From an uncultured Ignavibacteriota bacterium (GTDB lineage Bacteria; Bacteroidota; Ignavibacteria; Palsa-1295): a stretch of 64,000 bases of DNA. Positions 33,601 through 41,158 of this stretch are shown piece by piece. A program made the position numbers and the translations under genes. The notes beneath the pieces are model-generated. The model did no database searches, was not told where the DNA came from, and worked only from the letters and a program-made list of their open reading frames with translations. How positions within the stretch are numbered: position 1 is the stretch's first letter; the number at the start of each line of letters is the position of its first letter. The stretch lies in the NCBI GenBank assembly GCA_903900335.1, contig CAIUMP010000008.1, positions 1 through 64,000 on the forward strand. Direction: 5' to 3'.

Positions 33601-34510
33601 TCTGTTCGACCCGAAGTCCTGGTGCTTCCTCTCGAAGACGATCAAGAGAGATCCCAGATCTTGAGGCCGAATCAGACCGATGCACGATCAGTTCGAGATC
33701 GGTTGCTGCTTTCATCTCACGTTGTAATTTCGCATTCAGCTCCTTGTCCTCCTGGATGTGTGAATACGGATAGAGGAACTCTGTTTCGGAGTCGGGCTGT
33801 AACGTGAAATACGCCTGAGCGATTAGCACGACCGCGAACAGCATTGGTAGCATTACCAGCCAAGTCAAGCTGAGATTTCGAGAGACGACCGTGATTGCAC
33901 GCCATGTGTCGCTGCTCATCAGACCCTTCGAAGGAGTGAGATAATTGCTGAAGAGCCGAAGGTGATGTGCGGGATCGGAGGCTTCCCTTCGCTTCCGACT
34001 AACTTCCGGTGTAGGCGAGAAGTCTATGTCACTGCCTTCCGCGCGGGCATCTCGTGCATCGCCGGTATCCTGTTCATCGCGTTCAGGTTGCGTGCGCTCC
34101 GGCGGAGGAAAGAACTTGTCATTCGCTGTTGCAGCGGAATCGAAATTTCGCGAAGTCCAAGCGCTCCACCATGATCCCGTAAAGCCTCCACCCGAAACTG
34201 TGGAGAGGTAATCGAAGACAGGCAGGATCCCCATCTTGCGGAGAGCCTGCAATGCGCCGAGTGAGGACGTCGCGCTACGGATGCCTCCGCCTGAAAGCGC
34301 GAGGCCCGCTAGATTCTTCGGATCAGCGGGTGGTGTCTGTGCATCCGCGCTGCCGTGGTCCTGCTCCGCTTGGCCGTGATCATCATTGCTCTCGAGCCTT
34401 GCCTTGGATTGCCGAAGGCCGATCTCGATCAGCTCGGATGCGAACACTTCGGCAAATTCATTCGCGTCCGGAATGTGCCGGGTTGGATCAACGGGTAACT
34501 GAGGAGTCAT
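30635..34510 (-). CDS. Giant patatin-like phospholipase with an integral membrane domain
   Basis: 1291 residues. The patatin oxyanion motif GGGIRSA (74-80) and the nucleophile region STVSGGGF with S106 lie at the N-terminus; the dyad aspartate motif DGGHFDN with D1101 lies near the C-terminus. Between them are one membrane segment (about 215-235), a 170-residue charged helical, probably extracytoplasmic, region, and around a dozen further hydrophobic segments (about 430-950). The lipase core is therefore split around a polytopic membrane domain, and the usual GxSxG is SVSGG-like (T-V-S-G-G). Expected activity is acyl hydrolysis of membrane lipids on the cytoplasmic side. Start at the ATG reading leftward from 34510. 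Single gene, convergent with S1. Confidence 0.85.
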   Translation of the reverse strand: MTPQLPVDPTRHIPDANEFAEVFASELIEIGLRQSKARLESNDDHGQAEQDHGSADAQTPPADPKNLAGLALSGGGIRSATSSLGALQALRKMGILPVFDYLSTVSGGGFTGSWWSAWTSRNFDSAATANDKFFPPPERTQPERDEQDTGDARDARAEGSDIDFSPTPEVSRKRREASDPAHHLRLFSNYLTPSKGLMSSDTWRAITVVSRNLSLTWLVMLPMLFAVVLIAQAYFTLQPDSETEFLYPYSHIQEDKELNAKLQREMKAATDLELIVHRSDSASRSGISLDRLREEAPGLRVEQSRAIDNVTDSLQKDERADSAVSASIGEADNFKHLSTEIDSVDHFARELRAMDSLHALAGTQNTPAADSARKALRQDLIEEVDTVHTKLREMQSALVRHRWEERDAWLFNPTHLHYLTKRLLTVSYLPIALMAWVIMFITLWMANVSNAPAGGNILQGSFAYVVGLLSFWGMLAGFPLLLGESATPSWDALTLMSVSWAVIALGLLSRVIWDEAHRYWKGHRAIILAETGDSISAKQELARLLEVRRTRILLSHERLLLTTFIVTVWLLFGGFGHELINYLFNYHPLRSDSTGDLWQWLIRLSSVAVVISALTGSAFAAKSSMPSSGADRKDAPKPSKIKGMLMSFAPPLILLILVCGISWIGHWVLQSVVFRTEDHSNRNLITIILFTWLFAGAAIYYVIEEFKFRKGSHLIRRILLGVQIGISAISLIELHNYEFIDGFRWVAITITALAWLAIVRQTKREKRQEEKLRSASDKESGSRNTDRPAEPSRAQTQSARGVKTIGAMVGTMIVILVLSQAVLITAGMMLVEAKMPFHWPYLMGIAVSTSVLLCELIWGGSGNREARILLGGVISMCTLFLFIPTLSEDPHLGITHVLATLVSVALGLVIYIGWRLDPNALSIHTFYRARIVRAYLGASNWLRGRASVSEVHPNDDIALSRLSNVTNGAPYHIVNTTLNLLGTKSLEAAQRHASNFIMSKNYCGSVTTGYRRTEEYMSGEMTLGTAVAISGAAASPNMGSATQSGAVTMLMSLLNIRLGYWAPNPMGSRWRDAQPRFWPYYLIMESLSKTTGLGAFCYLTDGGHFDNTGLYPLIERACRYIVVCDNGADPMTHFNDIGNAFRRCRIDFGVEFDQEGLREMTGFAAPTGSTRQHWLRGTVTYSKQHLRTIWGPDWDQGMSDAEREKYRTGTILILKPVVLGDEPADVLQYGLQHADFPQQSTANQWFTENQFESYRRLGFWSAQTAFGQKNYEGTTREQKLAAIREVSTASA

Positions 34511-34699
34511 GATGCAAGAAAAAGATGCTCTTGGGAGAAGGGATAATAATTCTCATTCGACACACGTGAGCAACCACGAGCGGCGAACGTGGAGCCCGGC
34601 CGCGCTGCAACACAAGTACCGGCGCGAGTTCGCTTGAGACGATGTAGCTTCAGGCGACGAATATACTACAATATACACCACTGGCCTTGTTTTTTGCCG

Positions 34700-34707
34700 T
34701 ATTTTCG
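34700..34707 (+). promoter_or_regulatory. Candidate -7 promoter box (TATTTTCG)
   Basis: TATTTTCG preceded by TTTTTTGCCG lies 46 bases before the ATG of the M1 peptidase gene, the same context and spacing as the boxes before recA and the lipoprotein at 9182. Confidence 0.45.
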
Positions 34708-34752
34708 CATGAGATTCGCCGTCATAATCATTTGGTCAGATCTTCTTATTCT

Positions 34753-37700
34753 ATGCGTCTTCGTACTTTCATTGTTGCATTCGTCACGCTGTGGGCATTC
34801 GCTCTTTCAACTGCTTCGCTTCACGCACAGACTGCCGCCACGGGCATTCCCTACTTCCAACAACATGTGCATTACACCCTCTCTGCGACGTTTGAAGACG
34901 ATTACTCTTCGCCAGCGATCACCGGGAGCGGATCGCTTGAATACACCAACAACTCGCCGGACACCTTGCGCGAACTCTATTTCCATCTTTATTGGAATCT
35001 CTTCACGAACGGCAGCTATGGAGAGCGCGCCCCGAATCGCGACCATTCACCGGACTCCAAATATGGTCATGGAGGTGTAGATATTCTCTCTCTCTCCGCT
35101 GGGGAAACTGGGAAAACCCATCAGGCAACGAAATACAACATCGACAACACGATCATGCGCGTCTGGCTTAACGAGCCACTGTTGCCCGGTGCTAAGACCA
35201 CTGTTCGGTTCAACTGGCATGGCATTCTTCCGAATTATGGCATTCGATCCACATGGGGCTGGCGCGACGGGGCGGCACGTAATTTCTCAACGGCCCAATG
35301 GTATCCACAAGTGTGTGTGTATGACAATCACGGATGGCATCCCGATCAATATATTGGGATGGGTGAGTTCTATTCGGATTACGGTGAGTTCGACGTGTCC
35401 CTGACGCTGCCAAAGCGATTCTCCACTGTTGTGAGTACTGGGTTTCTGAAGAATGACAAGGAGGTCTTAACGGACTCCGTTCGTCAGCAACTTGCCTTCG
35501 CACGTTCTCATCCCGATTCGATCATTCGCATTGCGGATTTCTCGAAGTACCACTACATAACTATCAGCAAGGACGCCCCGACGAAGACCTGGCAGTTCCA
35601 CGCCGATAGTGTCCGAGATTTCGCCTGGTGCGCGGATGAAGCCTATATCTGGGACGCTGTCTTCGACAACGGCATTATGCACCACGCTCTCTATTGGGAT
35701 AACTCCCGCGACTTCTGGTCAAAGGAGGCGGCGAAGATCGTACTGCTGACCATCCAAACGAACTCGAAGTTCGCAGGACAATACGCATACCCAAATGCCT
35801 TCATGTGTGAGACATACGAAGGAGGCATGGAGTATCCCGGCATCGTCTATATCGGACCGTATGAGAATGGCACCGAGCACCACTACCCGCAGAACACGAT
35901 GATGCACGAACTCGGGCATGAGTGGTACCCTATGATGATGGGCTCGAACGAAACCGATTACGGTTACATGGACGAGGGCTTTAATACATTTATCACAACC
36001 TTCGTGCAGGAGAAATATTTCGGCCGGTGGAATAACTCCAACGGTCCCGGACTTGGATATAACGATGACGAGCGTACATCGAATTATCGCGGTGCACTTA
36101 TTCAGCAACTCTCCGGCAATCAGGAGCCGAGCAAGCAGAAGGCCGATGTATATTTCGGATACCACGATTATGCGGAGGCAACGTACCCACATACATCGAC
36201 CGTCCTTTTCATGCTGCGCTACACGATGGGCGATAAGGCGTTCGAGGATTTCATGCATCTATATTACGAACGCTGGCGCTTCAAGCATCCGTACCCCGAT
36301 GACCTGATGAATGCCGCCGAGGACATCGAACGGCGTGAGGGCGACACGAACCGCGTTCGCGCGCGCGGGGACTTGCGCTGGTTCTTCAACGAGTGGTTCG
36401 ACCAGACGTGGAAGCTGGATTATGCCATAGAAGCTTTCAAGCCTGACGGTAACACCGCAACAGTTACCATCGAACGTAAGGAGCGCGCCGTCATGCCACT
36501 CGATCTCGTCTTCACTTTCGAGGACGGTTCCACGGAGCAGAAGTGGATCGCTGTGGATGATTGGCTTCGCACCGTCGCCGATGAGCGGACCTATACCTAC
36601 ACATTCTCGAAGCATCCGTGCAAGGTAGAGATCAATCCGTCGCTTGAATTGCTGGATGTGAATCGACTGAACAATACGAGCCGTTGGTTGCCGCCTATGG
36701 ATGTAAGTCTTATTCCGAAGATCTATGGTGATGTGAAGCCAGTTGATCAGTACTCTCTTCGGTCGGCACCGTTCGTCGCTCCCTTGGATGCTAATTTCAA
36801 GGATGGTACTTCCTTAGGTTGGACGCTCATCGGAGGCTACCTTGATAGAAATGATCGAATGGCAATCGGACTACGAGAAAGCGTTGGTCCCAACCTGGGT
36901 GACCGGCTCTCCGCAGTAATCCAATATCATAGCGTCTTCGATCTCTTCTCCCCGTTTAGCGATGTAGATGTTCTGCTGACGACTCCTGGCACAAATGCAT
37001 TCTACGGTTTCCGGTATGCGCATATGGTAATCGAACCAGGCTCGACCAATCCCCTCCACATCATCGAGTCGGGATATGACCTTACTGGGGATGTCTTTGG
37101 CAGCGCGACAGGACGCGCGCCCGCGCTGAACCGAGCGTATGCTGCTTATACTTTCCATCATGATGTAGGAGCGAACGATCTTAACTTCGCAACGCAAGTG
37201 GAAGAAGGACTGGGCGATCCTCGCACGACATACACGAAGATTGCTGCAACAGTAAACGATCGTCTGGACCTTTCCAGCAATTGGAACGCCTACCTCCGTC
37301 TCTTCGGCGGAAGCATGCAGCCCATCGGAGGTGCAGTTCCGACACAAACGCAATTCCAACTCGCAAGCCCGAGCGATGTGGATCACATTAGCGACCTCTA
37401 TGGCTCTAATTTTGGCATGGGTGTGCGGGATAAGATTCGCAACGCTGCGGTGTCCGGCCCGCTGGTGCGCGGATATTTCGGCAATGCAAACACCATGGGA
37501 CGTGCGGCGGCGAGTGCGAGCTTCGAGCTGGGCAATCGCTCCCTGTTCCCATTCAATATCTTGAAAGCAATTCCCTATCTCGGCACCGCTTTGGAAACGT
37601 GCGGACTAACCTTGTTCGCAGACGCGGGTGTCGTAACCAACAACTTCAACACCAACACGCTAAAGGATGAGATCCAGAGCGATGCTGGCGTTGGACTGCG

Positions 37701-37857
37701 ATGGTTCGGCTTCAGTGATCGCAAGAACCGCGCATTTGGCCTCGACTTAGACCGCATGGATGTCCAACTGGATTTCCCGCTCTATCTCGACAAGCCCTCT
37801 AATGGTGAGAAGAACTTTGGCTTTAGGATGGTGGGGATGATTCGGCAGAATTTTTAG
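34753..37857 (+). CDS. Exported M1-family (gluzincin) metallopeptidase
   Basis: 1034 residues with a signal peptide (residues 1-25, ending HAQ). The N-terminal beta domain (about 35-270) is that of M1 aminopeptidases; the catalytic domain contains GGMEYPG (exopeptidase-type motif), the zinc site HELGH (H385, E386, H389) and the third ligand E408 in YMDEGF, exactly 18 residues after the second His. The C-terminal third (about 670-1034) is beta-rich and ends with barrel-like strands, so it may be membrane-associated. It probably degrades peptides in the periplasm. The TTG at 34687 would put 22 residues before the signal peptide and was rejected. Confidence 0.88.
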   Translation: MRLRTFIVAFVTLWAFALSTASLHAQTAATGIPYFQQHVHYTLSATFEDDYSSPAITGSGSLEYTNNSPDTLRELYFHLYWNLFTNGSYGERAPNRDHSPDSKYGHGGVDILSLSAGETGKTHQATKYNIDNTIMRVWLNEPLLPGAKTTVRFNWHGILPNYGIRSTWGWRDGAARNFSTAQWYPQVCVYDNHGWHPDQYIGMGEFYSDYGEFDVSLTLPKRFSTVVSTGFLKNDKEVLTDSVRQQLAFARSHPDSIIRIADFSKYHYITISKDAPTKTWQFHADSVRDFAWCADEAYIWDAVFDNGIMHHALYWDNSRDFWSKEAAKIVLLTIQTNSKFAGQYAYPNAFMCETYEGGMEYPGIVYIGPYENGTEHHYPQNTMMHELGHEWYPMMMGSNETDYGYMDEGFNTFITTFVQEKYFGRWNNSNGPGLGYNDDERTSNYRGALIQQLSGNQEPSKQKADVYFGYHDYAEATYPHTSTVLFMLRYTMGDKAFEDFMHLYYERWRFKHPYPDDLMNAAEDIERREGDTNRVRARGDLRWFFNEWFDQTWKLDYAIEAFKPDGNTATVTIERKERAVMPLDLVFTFEDGSTEQKWIAVDDWLRTVADERTYTYTFSKHPCKVEINPSLELLDVNRLNNTSRWLPPMDVSLIPKIYGDVKPVDQYSLRSAPFVAPLDANFKDGTSLGWTLIGGYLDRNDRMAIGLRESVGPNLGDRLSAVIQYHSVFDLFSPFSDVDVLLTTPGTNAFYGFRYAHMVIEPGSTNPLHIIESGYDLTGDVFGSATGRAPALNRAYAAYTFHHDVGANDLNFATQVEEGLGDPRTTYTKIAATVNDRLDLSSNWNAYLRLFGGSMQPIGGAVPTQTQFQLASPSDVDHISDLYGSNFGMGVRDKIRNAAVSGPLVRGYFGNANTMGRAAASASFELGNRSLFPFNILKAIPYLGTALETCGLTLFADAGVVTNNFNTNTLKDEIQSDAGVGLRWFGFSDRKNRAFGLDLDRMDVQLDFPLYLDKPSNGEKNFGFRMVGMIRQNF

Positions 37858-37997
37858 TCTGGGCGCCCGGTGGTGGCATCAGCCAGTGCCGCTTGCTCCC
37901 GCTCATACCGCCTGTTGTTGATCCATGCTTTGAGTACGATGAGCGATGATCCTCCAAGGAAGACGAGGAGAAAGAATAGGACGAAAAAGGCTTCCAT
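37854..37997 (-). CDS. Small single-pass membrane protein
   Basis: 47 residues: MEAFFVLFFLLVFLGGSSLIV makes one transmembrane helix at the very N-terminus, followed by a basic, then charged tail (NNRRYEREQAAL...). Its stop overlaps the M1 peptidase stop by four bases in convergent orientation. The start is the ATG reading leftward from 37997; the longer upstream frame has no protein-like features. No family was recognised, but the layout is that of many real small membrane proteins. Confidence 0.5.
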   Translation of the reverse strand: MEAFFVLFFLLVFLGGSSLIVLKAWINNRRYEREQAALADATTGRPD

Positions 37998-38112
37998 AGA
38001 AGTTGTGGAATGGCGATGAATACTAGCGGCCAATACGCCGATTGGCCTGGAAGGATTCGCTCCAGCTTCCCTGAATTTTAGCGGAATTCGATTCCGGGAA
38101 TCGGCGTTGTGA

Positions 38113-38136
38113 GCGGGTGCCGAAAACGGCACCCGC
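38113..38136. other. GC-rich hairpin upstream of recA
   Basis: GCGGGTGCCG (38113-38122) pairs with CGGCACCCGC (38127-38136) around an AAAA loop. It is followed by GCGTTTTTCTTCG and lies upstream of the recA promoter box, between two divergent genes. It is not after any gene end, so it is either an operator-like palindrome, a structured leader of the small membrane gene, or a dispersed repeat. Confidence 0.5.
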
Positions 38137-38157
38137 CGGAAGCCGCGTTTTTCTTCG

Positions 38158-38165
38158 TATATTCG
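38158..38165 (+). promoter_or_regulatory. Candidate recA -7 promoter box (TATATTCG)
   Basis: TATATTCG preceded by TTTTTCTTCG lies 53 bases before the recA ATG. The context is nearly identical to the box at 9122-9129. No LexA-type palindrome was identified. Confidence 0.5.
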
Positions 38166-38217
38166 CATCACGGCAACCGAGTAAACGCCGATCTTCACAT
38201 TTGAGCAACCACCCATC

Positions 38218-39321
38218 ATGAACCAAGACCAAGCCACCCGAGACGCCCGCAAGAGAGCACTAACCATCGCTATGGACGCGATCGAGAAGAACCACGGTAA
38301 AGGCTCCGTCATGCGCTTGGGCGATCAGCCACACGTGAAGGTGGATGTCATTCCGACCGGCTCCCTATCTATTGATGCCGCGATCGGCATTGGTGGCGTT
38401 CCGCGCGGGCGTGTGATCGAAATCTTCGGACCGGAATCCTCCGGCAAAACGACGCTCTGCCTTCACATCATCGCAGAGGCGCAGAAGCGCGGCGGCAATG
38501 CCGCCTTCATTGACGCCGAGCACGCGCTCGATGTTGCGTATGCCAAGCGTCTTGGCGTCAACGTCGATGAACTCATTCTCTCTCAGCCAGAGTTCGGCGA
38601 ACAGGCGCTCGATATTTTGGAGCAACTTGTTCGCTCTGCTGCACTTGATGTCATCATCGTCGATTCGGTCGCCGCGCTGACACCCCGCGCAGAGATCGAA
38701 GGCGAAATGGGTGATGCACAGATGGGCTCACACGCGCGCCTCATGTCACAGGCCATGCGCAAGATCACTGCGGTTATTGGCAAGTCCGGCACAACGGTTA
38801 TCTTTACGAATCAGCTTCGTTCAAAGATCGGTGTGCTTTATGGCAACCCAGAGACGACGACGGGCGGCAACGCGCTCAAGTTCTACGCGTCGGTTCGCTT
38901 GGATATTCGCCGCCGCGATGTGATCAAGGATGGTACGGAGATCATCGGCAACCGCGTGCGCGTGAAGGTTGTGAAAAATAAACTTGCGCCGCCGTTCCGC
39001 GAGGTGGAGTTCGACGTGCTCTATAATGAAGGCATCTCGAAGATGGGTGACATGATCGATGTCGGTATCGAGAATGACATCATCCAGAAGTCCGGCTCGT
39101 GGTTCTCGTTCGATGGAGAGCGCATCGGTCAGGGCCGCGAATCTGTCAAGGCGTTCCTGAAGGATAATCCGGATGCCTTCGCCAAGGTCGAGAAAGCCGT
39201 CCGAAAGAAGTTGGGTATCGAGATCGAGGGATTGTCGGATGGACCAGTGGCAAGCAATACCAAGGCAAATCAGCTTGCGGCGGGTGGAGTCGTGGAGGAG
39301 AAGCCAGCGAAGAAGAAGTAG
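38218..39321 (+). CDS. recA: Recombinase RecA
   Basis: 367 residues, full-length RecA: Walker [10 protein letters not shown] near residue 73, Walker [15 protein letters not shown], the L1/L2 DNA-binding loops ([17 protein letters not shown] and [21 protein letters not shown]) and a short Lys-rich C-terminus (EEKPAKKK) in place of the acidic tail of E. coli. It catalyses strand exchange and SOS co-protease activity. It heads a plus-strand series with two lipoprotein genes, recX, ybbR and an exonuclease/GIY-YIG gene. Confidence 0.98.
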   Translation: MNQDQATRDARKRALTIAMDAIEKNHGKGSVMRLGDQPHVKVDVIPTGSLSIDAAIGIGGVPRGRVIEIFGPESSGKTTLCLHIIAEAQKRGGNAAFIDAEHALDVAYAKRLGVNVDELILSQPEFGEQALDILEQLVRSAALDVIIVDSVAALTPRAEIEGEMGDAQMGSHARLMSQAMRKITAVIGKSGTTVIFTNQLRSKIGVLYGNPETTTGGNALKFYASVRLDIRRRDVIKDGTEIIGNRVRVKVVKNKLAPPFREVEFDVLYNEGISKMGDMIDVGIENDIIQKSGSWFSFDGERIGQGRESVKAFLKDNPDAFAKVEKAVRKKLGIEIEGLSDGPVASNTKANQLAAGGVVEEKPAKKK

Positions 39322-39384
39322 CGCCGCTACTGGACTTCAATGAATTAGGAGCATCCGTGGGAGTGCTTAAGTTAAGACAATGCT

Positions 39385-39906
39385 ATGAAAGTAATTTTCC
39401 CGGCAATCGCCATCGTTCTTTTACTTTCCTCCTGCGGGCCATCGAAGTACATGGCCAAAAGCGACAATTGGCTAAAGATGTATGGGTACGACGAAATGCC
39501 CATGGATAGCACGACGTATCAAGTCACCTACAATGGTGATGATAACACGCCCGCCGAGGTCGTTGATCGCTACGCACTCTTCCGCTCAGCGGAGCTGACC
39601 GTAGCAAAGGGCTTTACCTATTTCATCGTCATGGATGGCACCGCAAACACGAATACCTCAACGACAACGTTGCCGGGCGCGGAAACGCACAATACCTCCA
39701 TCGAGCATGCACTGGATCCGCAGACGGGCCAGATGATCCCTGTCGGTGTAACAACAACACACCGGGACTACATGACAATGACACACACAGCGCACACCGT
39801 GACAAAGACAATACGCATGTACAAGGGCGAGCGGCCCAGCGACAATGCTCACGCTTTTGATGCACAGTCCATGATTTCGGTAATGGGCCCGGCGATCAGC
39901 CGCTGA
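39385..39906 (+). CDS. CC0125/CC1285-type lipoprotein (first of tandem pair)
   Basis: 173 residues with lipobox SSCG-type cleavage (LLLSSC, Cys near residue 17). The mature part has the words YGYDEMPMDSTTYQVTYNG, VVDRYALFRSAELTVAKGF and YFIVMD that I associate with the CC0125/CC1285 lipoprotein family. A Thr/His-rich insertion of about 40 residues separates this from the C-terminal KTIRMYKGERP...AQSMISVMGP block. The function of the family is unknown. The next gene is a homologue lacking the insertion; both lie between recA and recX. Confidence 0.7.
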   Translation: MKVIFPAIAIVLLLSSCGPSKYMAKSDNWLKMYGYDEMPMDSTTYQVTYNGDDNTPAEVVDRYALFRSAELTVAKGFTYFIVMDGTANTNTSTTTLPGAETHNTSIEHALDPQTGQMIPVGVTTTHRDYMTMTHTAHTVTKTIRMYKGERPSDNAHAFDAQSMISVMGPAISR

Positions 39907-39994
39907 CCTGGACCGCAGTTGAGACGGAACTGGAATTACGACTCCAGGCTTGCATCCCTGGTCAGATACTCAATCAGAATAGCTTCATCGATCC

Positions 39995-40432
39995 ATGAAG
40001 AAAACACGCGCACTCCACTCAGGCAAAGCACTTCTCGCCGCCATGCCTTTGTTTTTTCTCATTGCCTGCTCCGCGCAATCACTGTACGCCCCCGATCCTG
40101 AGCCAGGCCTGGGGCACTACGGTTACAGCGAATTACCGATAGACTCATCACGCTACGAGGTGACCTTCACCGGGAATTGGGATACTCCGACTCAGACCGT
40201 CGATCAGTACGCTCTCTACCGTTCGGCAGAATTGACGGTTGACCACGGATTCGATTACTTTATCGTCGAGCATACTCGCCATTGGACAATGAAGTACAAA
40301 CATAGAACCGAGTTGGTTACGACCTACAAAATGCGGATGTATCACGGTACTCGACCGGATCGTAATTCAAACTCCTACGACGCGAAGTCGATGTTGGCCG
40401 TAGCCGGACCAACGATCAAGCGAGGCAATTAG
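39995..40432 (+). CDS. CC0125/CC1285-type lipoprotein (second of tandem pair)
   Basis: 145 residues with a lipobox (FLIAC, Cys near 25). YGYSELPIDSSRYEVTF, TVDQYALYRSAELTVDHGF and the C-terminal YKMRMYHGTRP...AKSMLAVAGP match the preceding gene throughout, so this is a tandem duplication that has diverged. The stop codon TAG is immediately followed by the recX ATG (TAGATG), so translation coupling with recX is likely. Confidence 0.7.
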   Translation: MKKTRALHSGKALLAAMPLFFLIACSAQSLYAPDPEPGLGHYGYSELPIDSSRYEVTFTGNWDTPTQTVDQYALYRSAELTVDHGFDYFIVEHTRHWTMKYKHRTELVTTYKMRMYHGTRPDRNSNSYDAKSMLAVAGPTIKRGN

Positions 40433-41158
40433 ATGGAAGGCACAATCACTGCAATTCTCCGCCAAAAGAACGACAAGGCCCGCGCATCCATCTATCTCGA
40501 CGAAGCGTTCGCCTTCGGACTGAATGAACAGACCGTCGAGCAATTCCGCATCCGTAAGGGCGATTATCTAGACCGTGAGCTCCATGAGAAGATCGTAGAA
40601 TTTGATTTCTTTATTGATGCCAAACGCATCGCACTCGCCTTCCTGAATTATCGCGCTCGAAGCGAGAAGGAGATACGGGATCGGTTGAAGCGCGAAGACA
40701 TCCCTGAAGGAGTGACGACGCGCGTTTTGGAATTCCTCGGTGAATATGGATTGGTTAACGATGGTGCGTGGTCCAAGGCGTTCGTCAATGACAAGCTGAA
40801 CCGCAAGCCAGTCTCCGCCAAACAATTGGAAATCGCGCTATCACAAAAAGGCGTATCCAAGGAAGTGATCGGACAGACACTCGAAGAGCTGAATAGCCGT
40901 CAAACCGACGAGGAACGCGCGATGCTGGCCGCCGAGAAACGGTGGCAGCGAATTCTCCGAACCGAGAGCGATGCCCGTAAGCAAAAACAGAAGCTGTACA
41001 CGTTTTTGGCCAGCCGCGGGTTTTCCTTTGCGATCATTGAACAGACGTACAAACAGATCGCACCCGGCGTCGAGCTTGACGAAGAGATGCTGGAAGAGGA
41101 GCCTCCCACCCCGACGTTTCAACTCCGCAAGCGAGCCATTCCTGAATCAGAAGGTTGA
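40433..41158 (+). CDS. recX: Regulatory protein RecX
   Basis: 241 residues built of RecX three-helix repeats: ALAFLNYRARSEKEIRDRLKRE, VLEFLGEYGLVNDGAWSKAFV, and KLYTFLASRGFSFAIIEQTYKQ. RecX binds the RecA filament and inhibits it. The first 55 residues form the extra beta-rich N-terminal part found in many Bacteroidota RecX. The start abuts the preceding stop. Location just downstream of recA, separated only by two lipoprotein genes, supports the call. Confidence 0.9.
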   Translation: MEGTITAILRQKNDKARASIYLDEAFAFGLNEQTVEQFRIRKGDYLDRELHEKIVEFDFFIDAKRIALAFLNYRARSEKEIRDRLKREDIPEGVTTRVLEFLGEYGLVNDGAWSKAFVNDKLNRKPVSAKQLEIALSQKGVSKEVIGQTLEELNSRQTDEERAMLAAEKRWQRILRTESDARKQKQKLYTFLASRGFSFAIIEQTYKQIAPGVELDEEMLEEEPPTPTFQLRKRAIPESEG

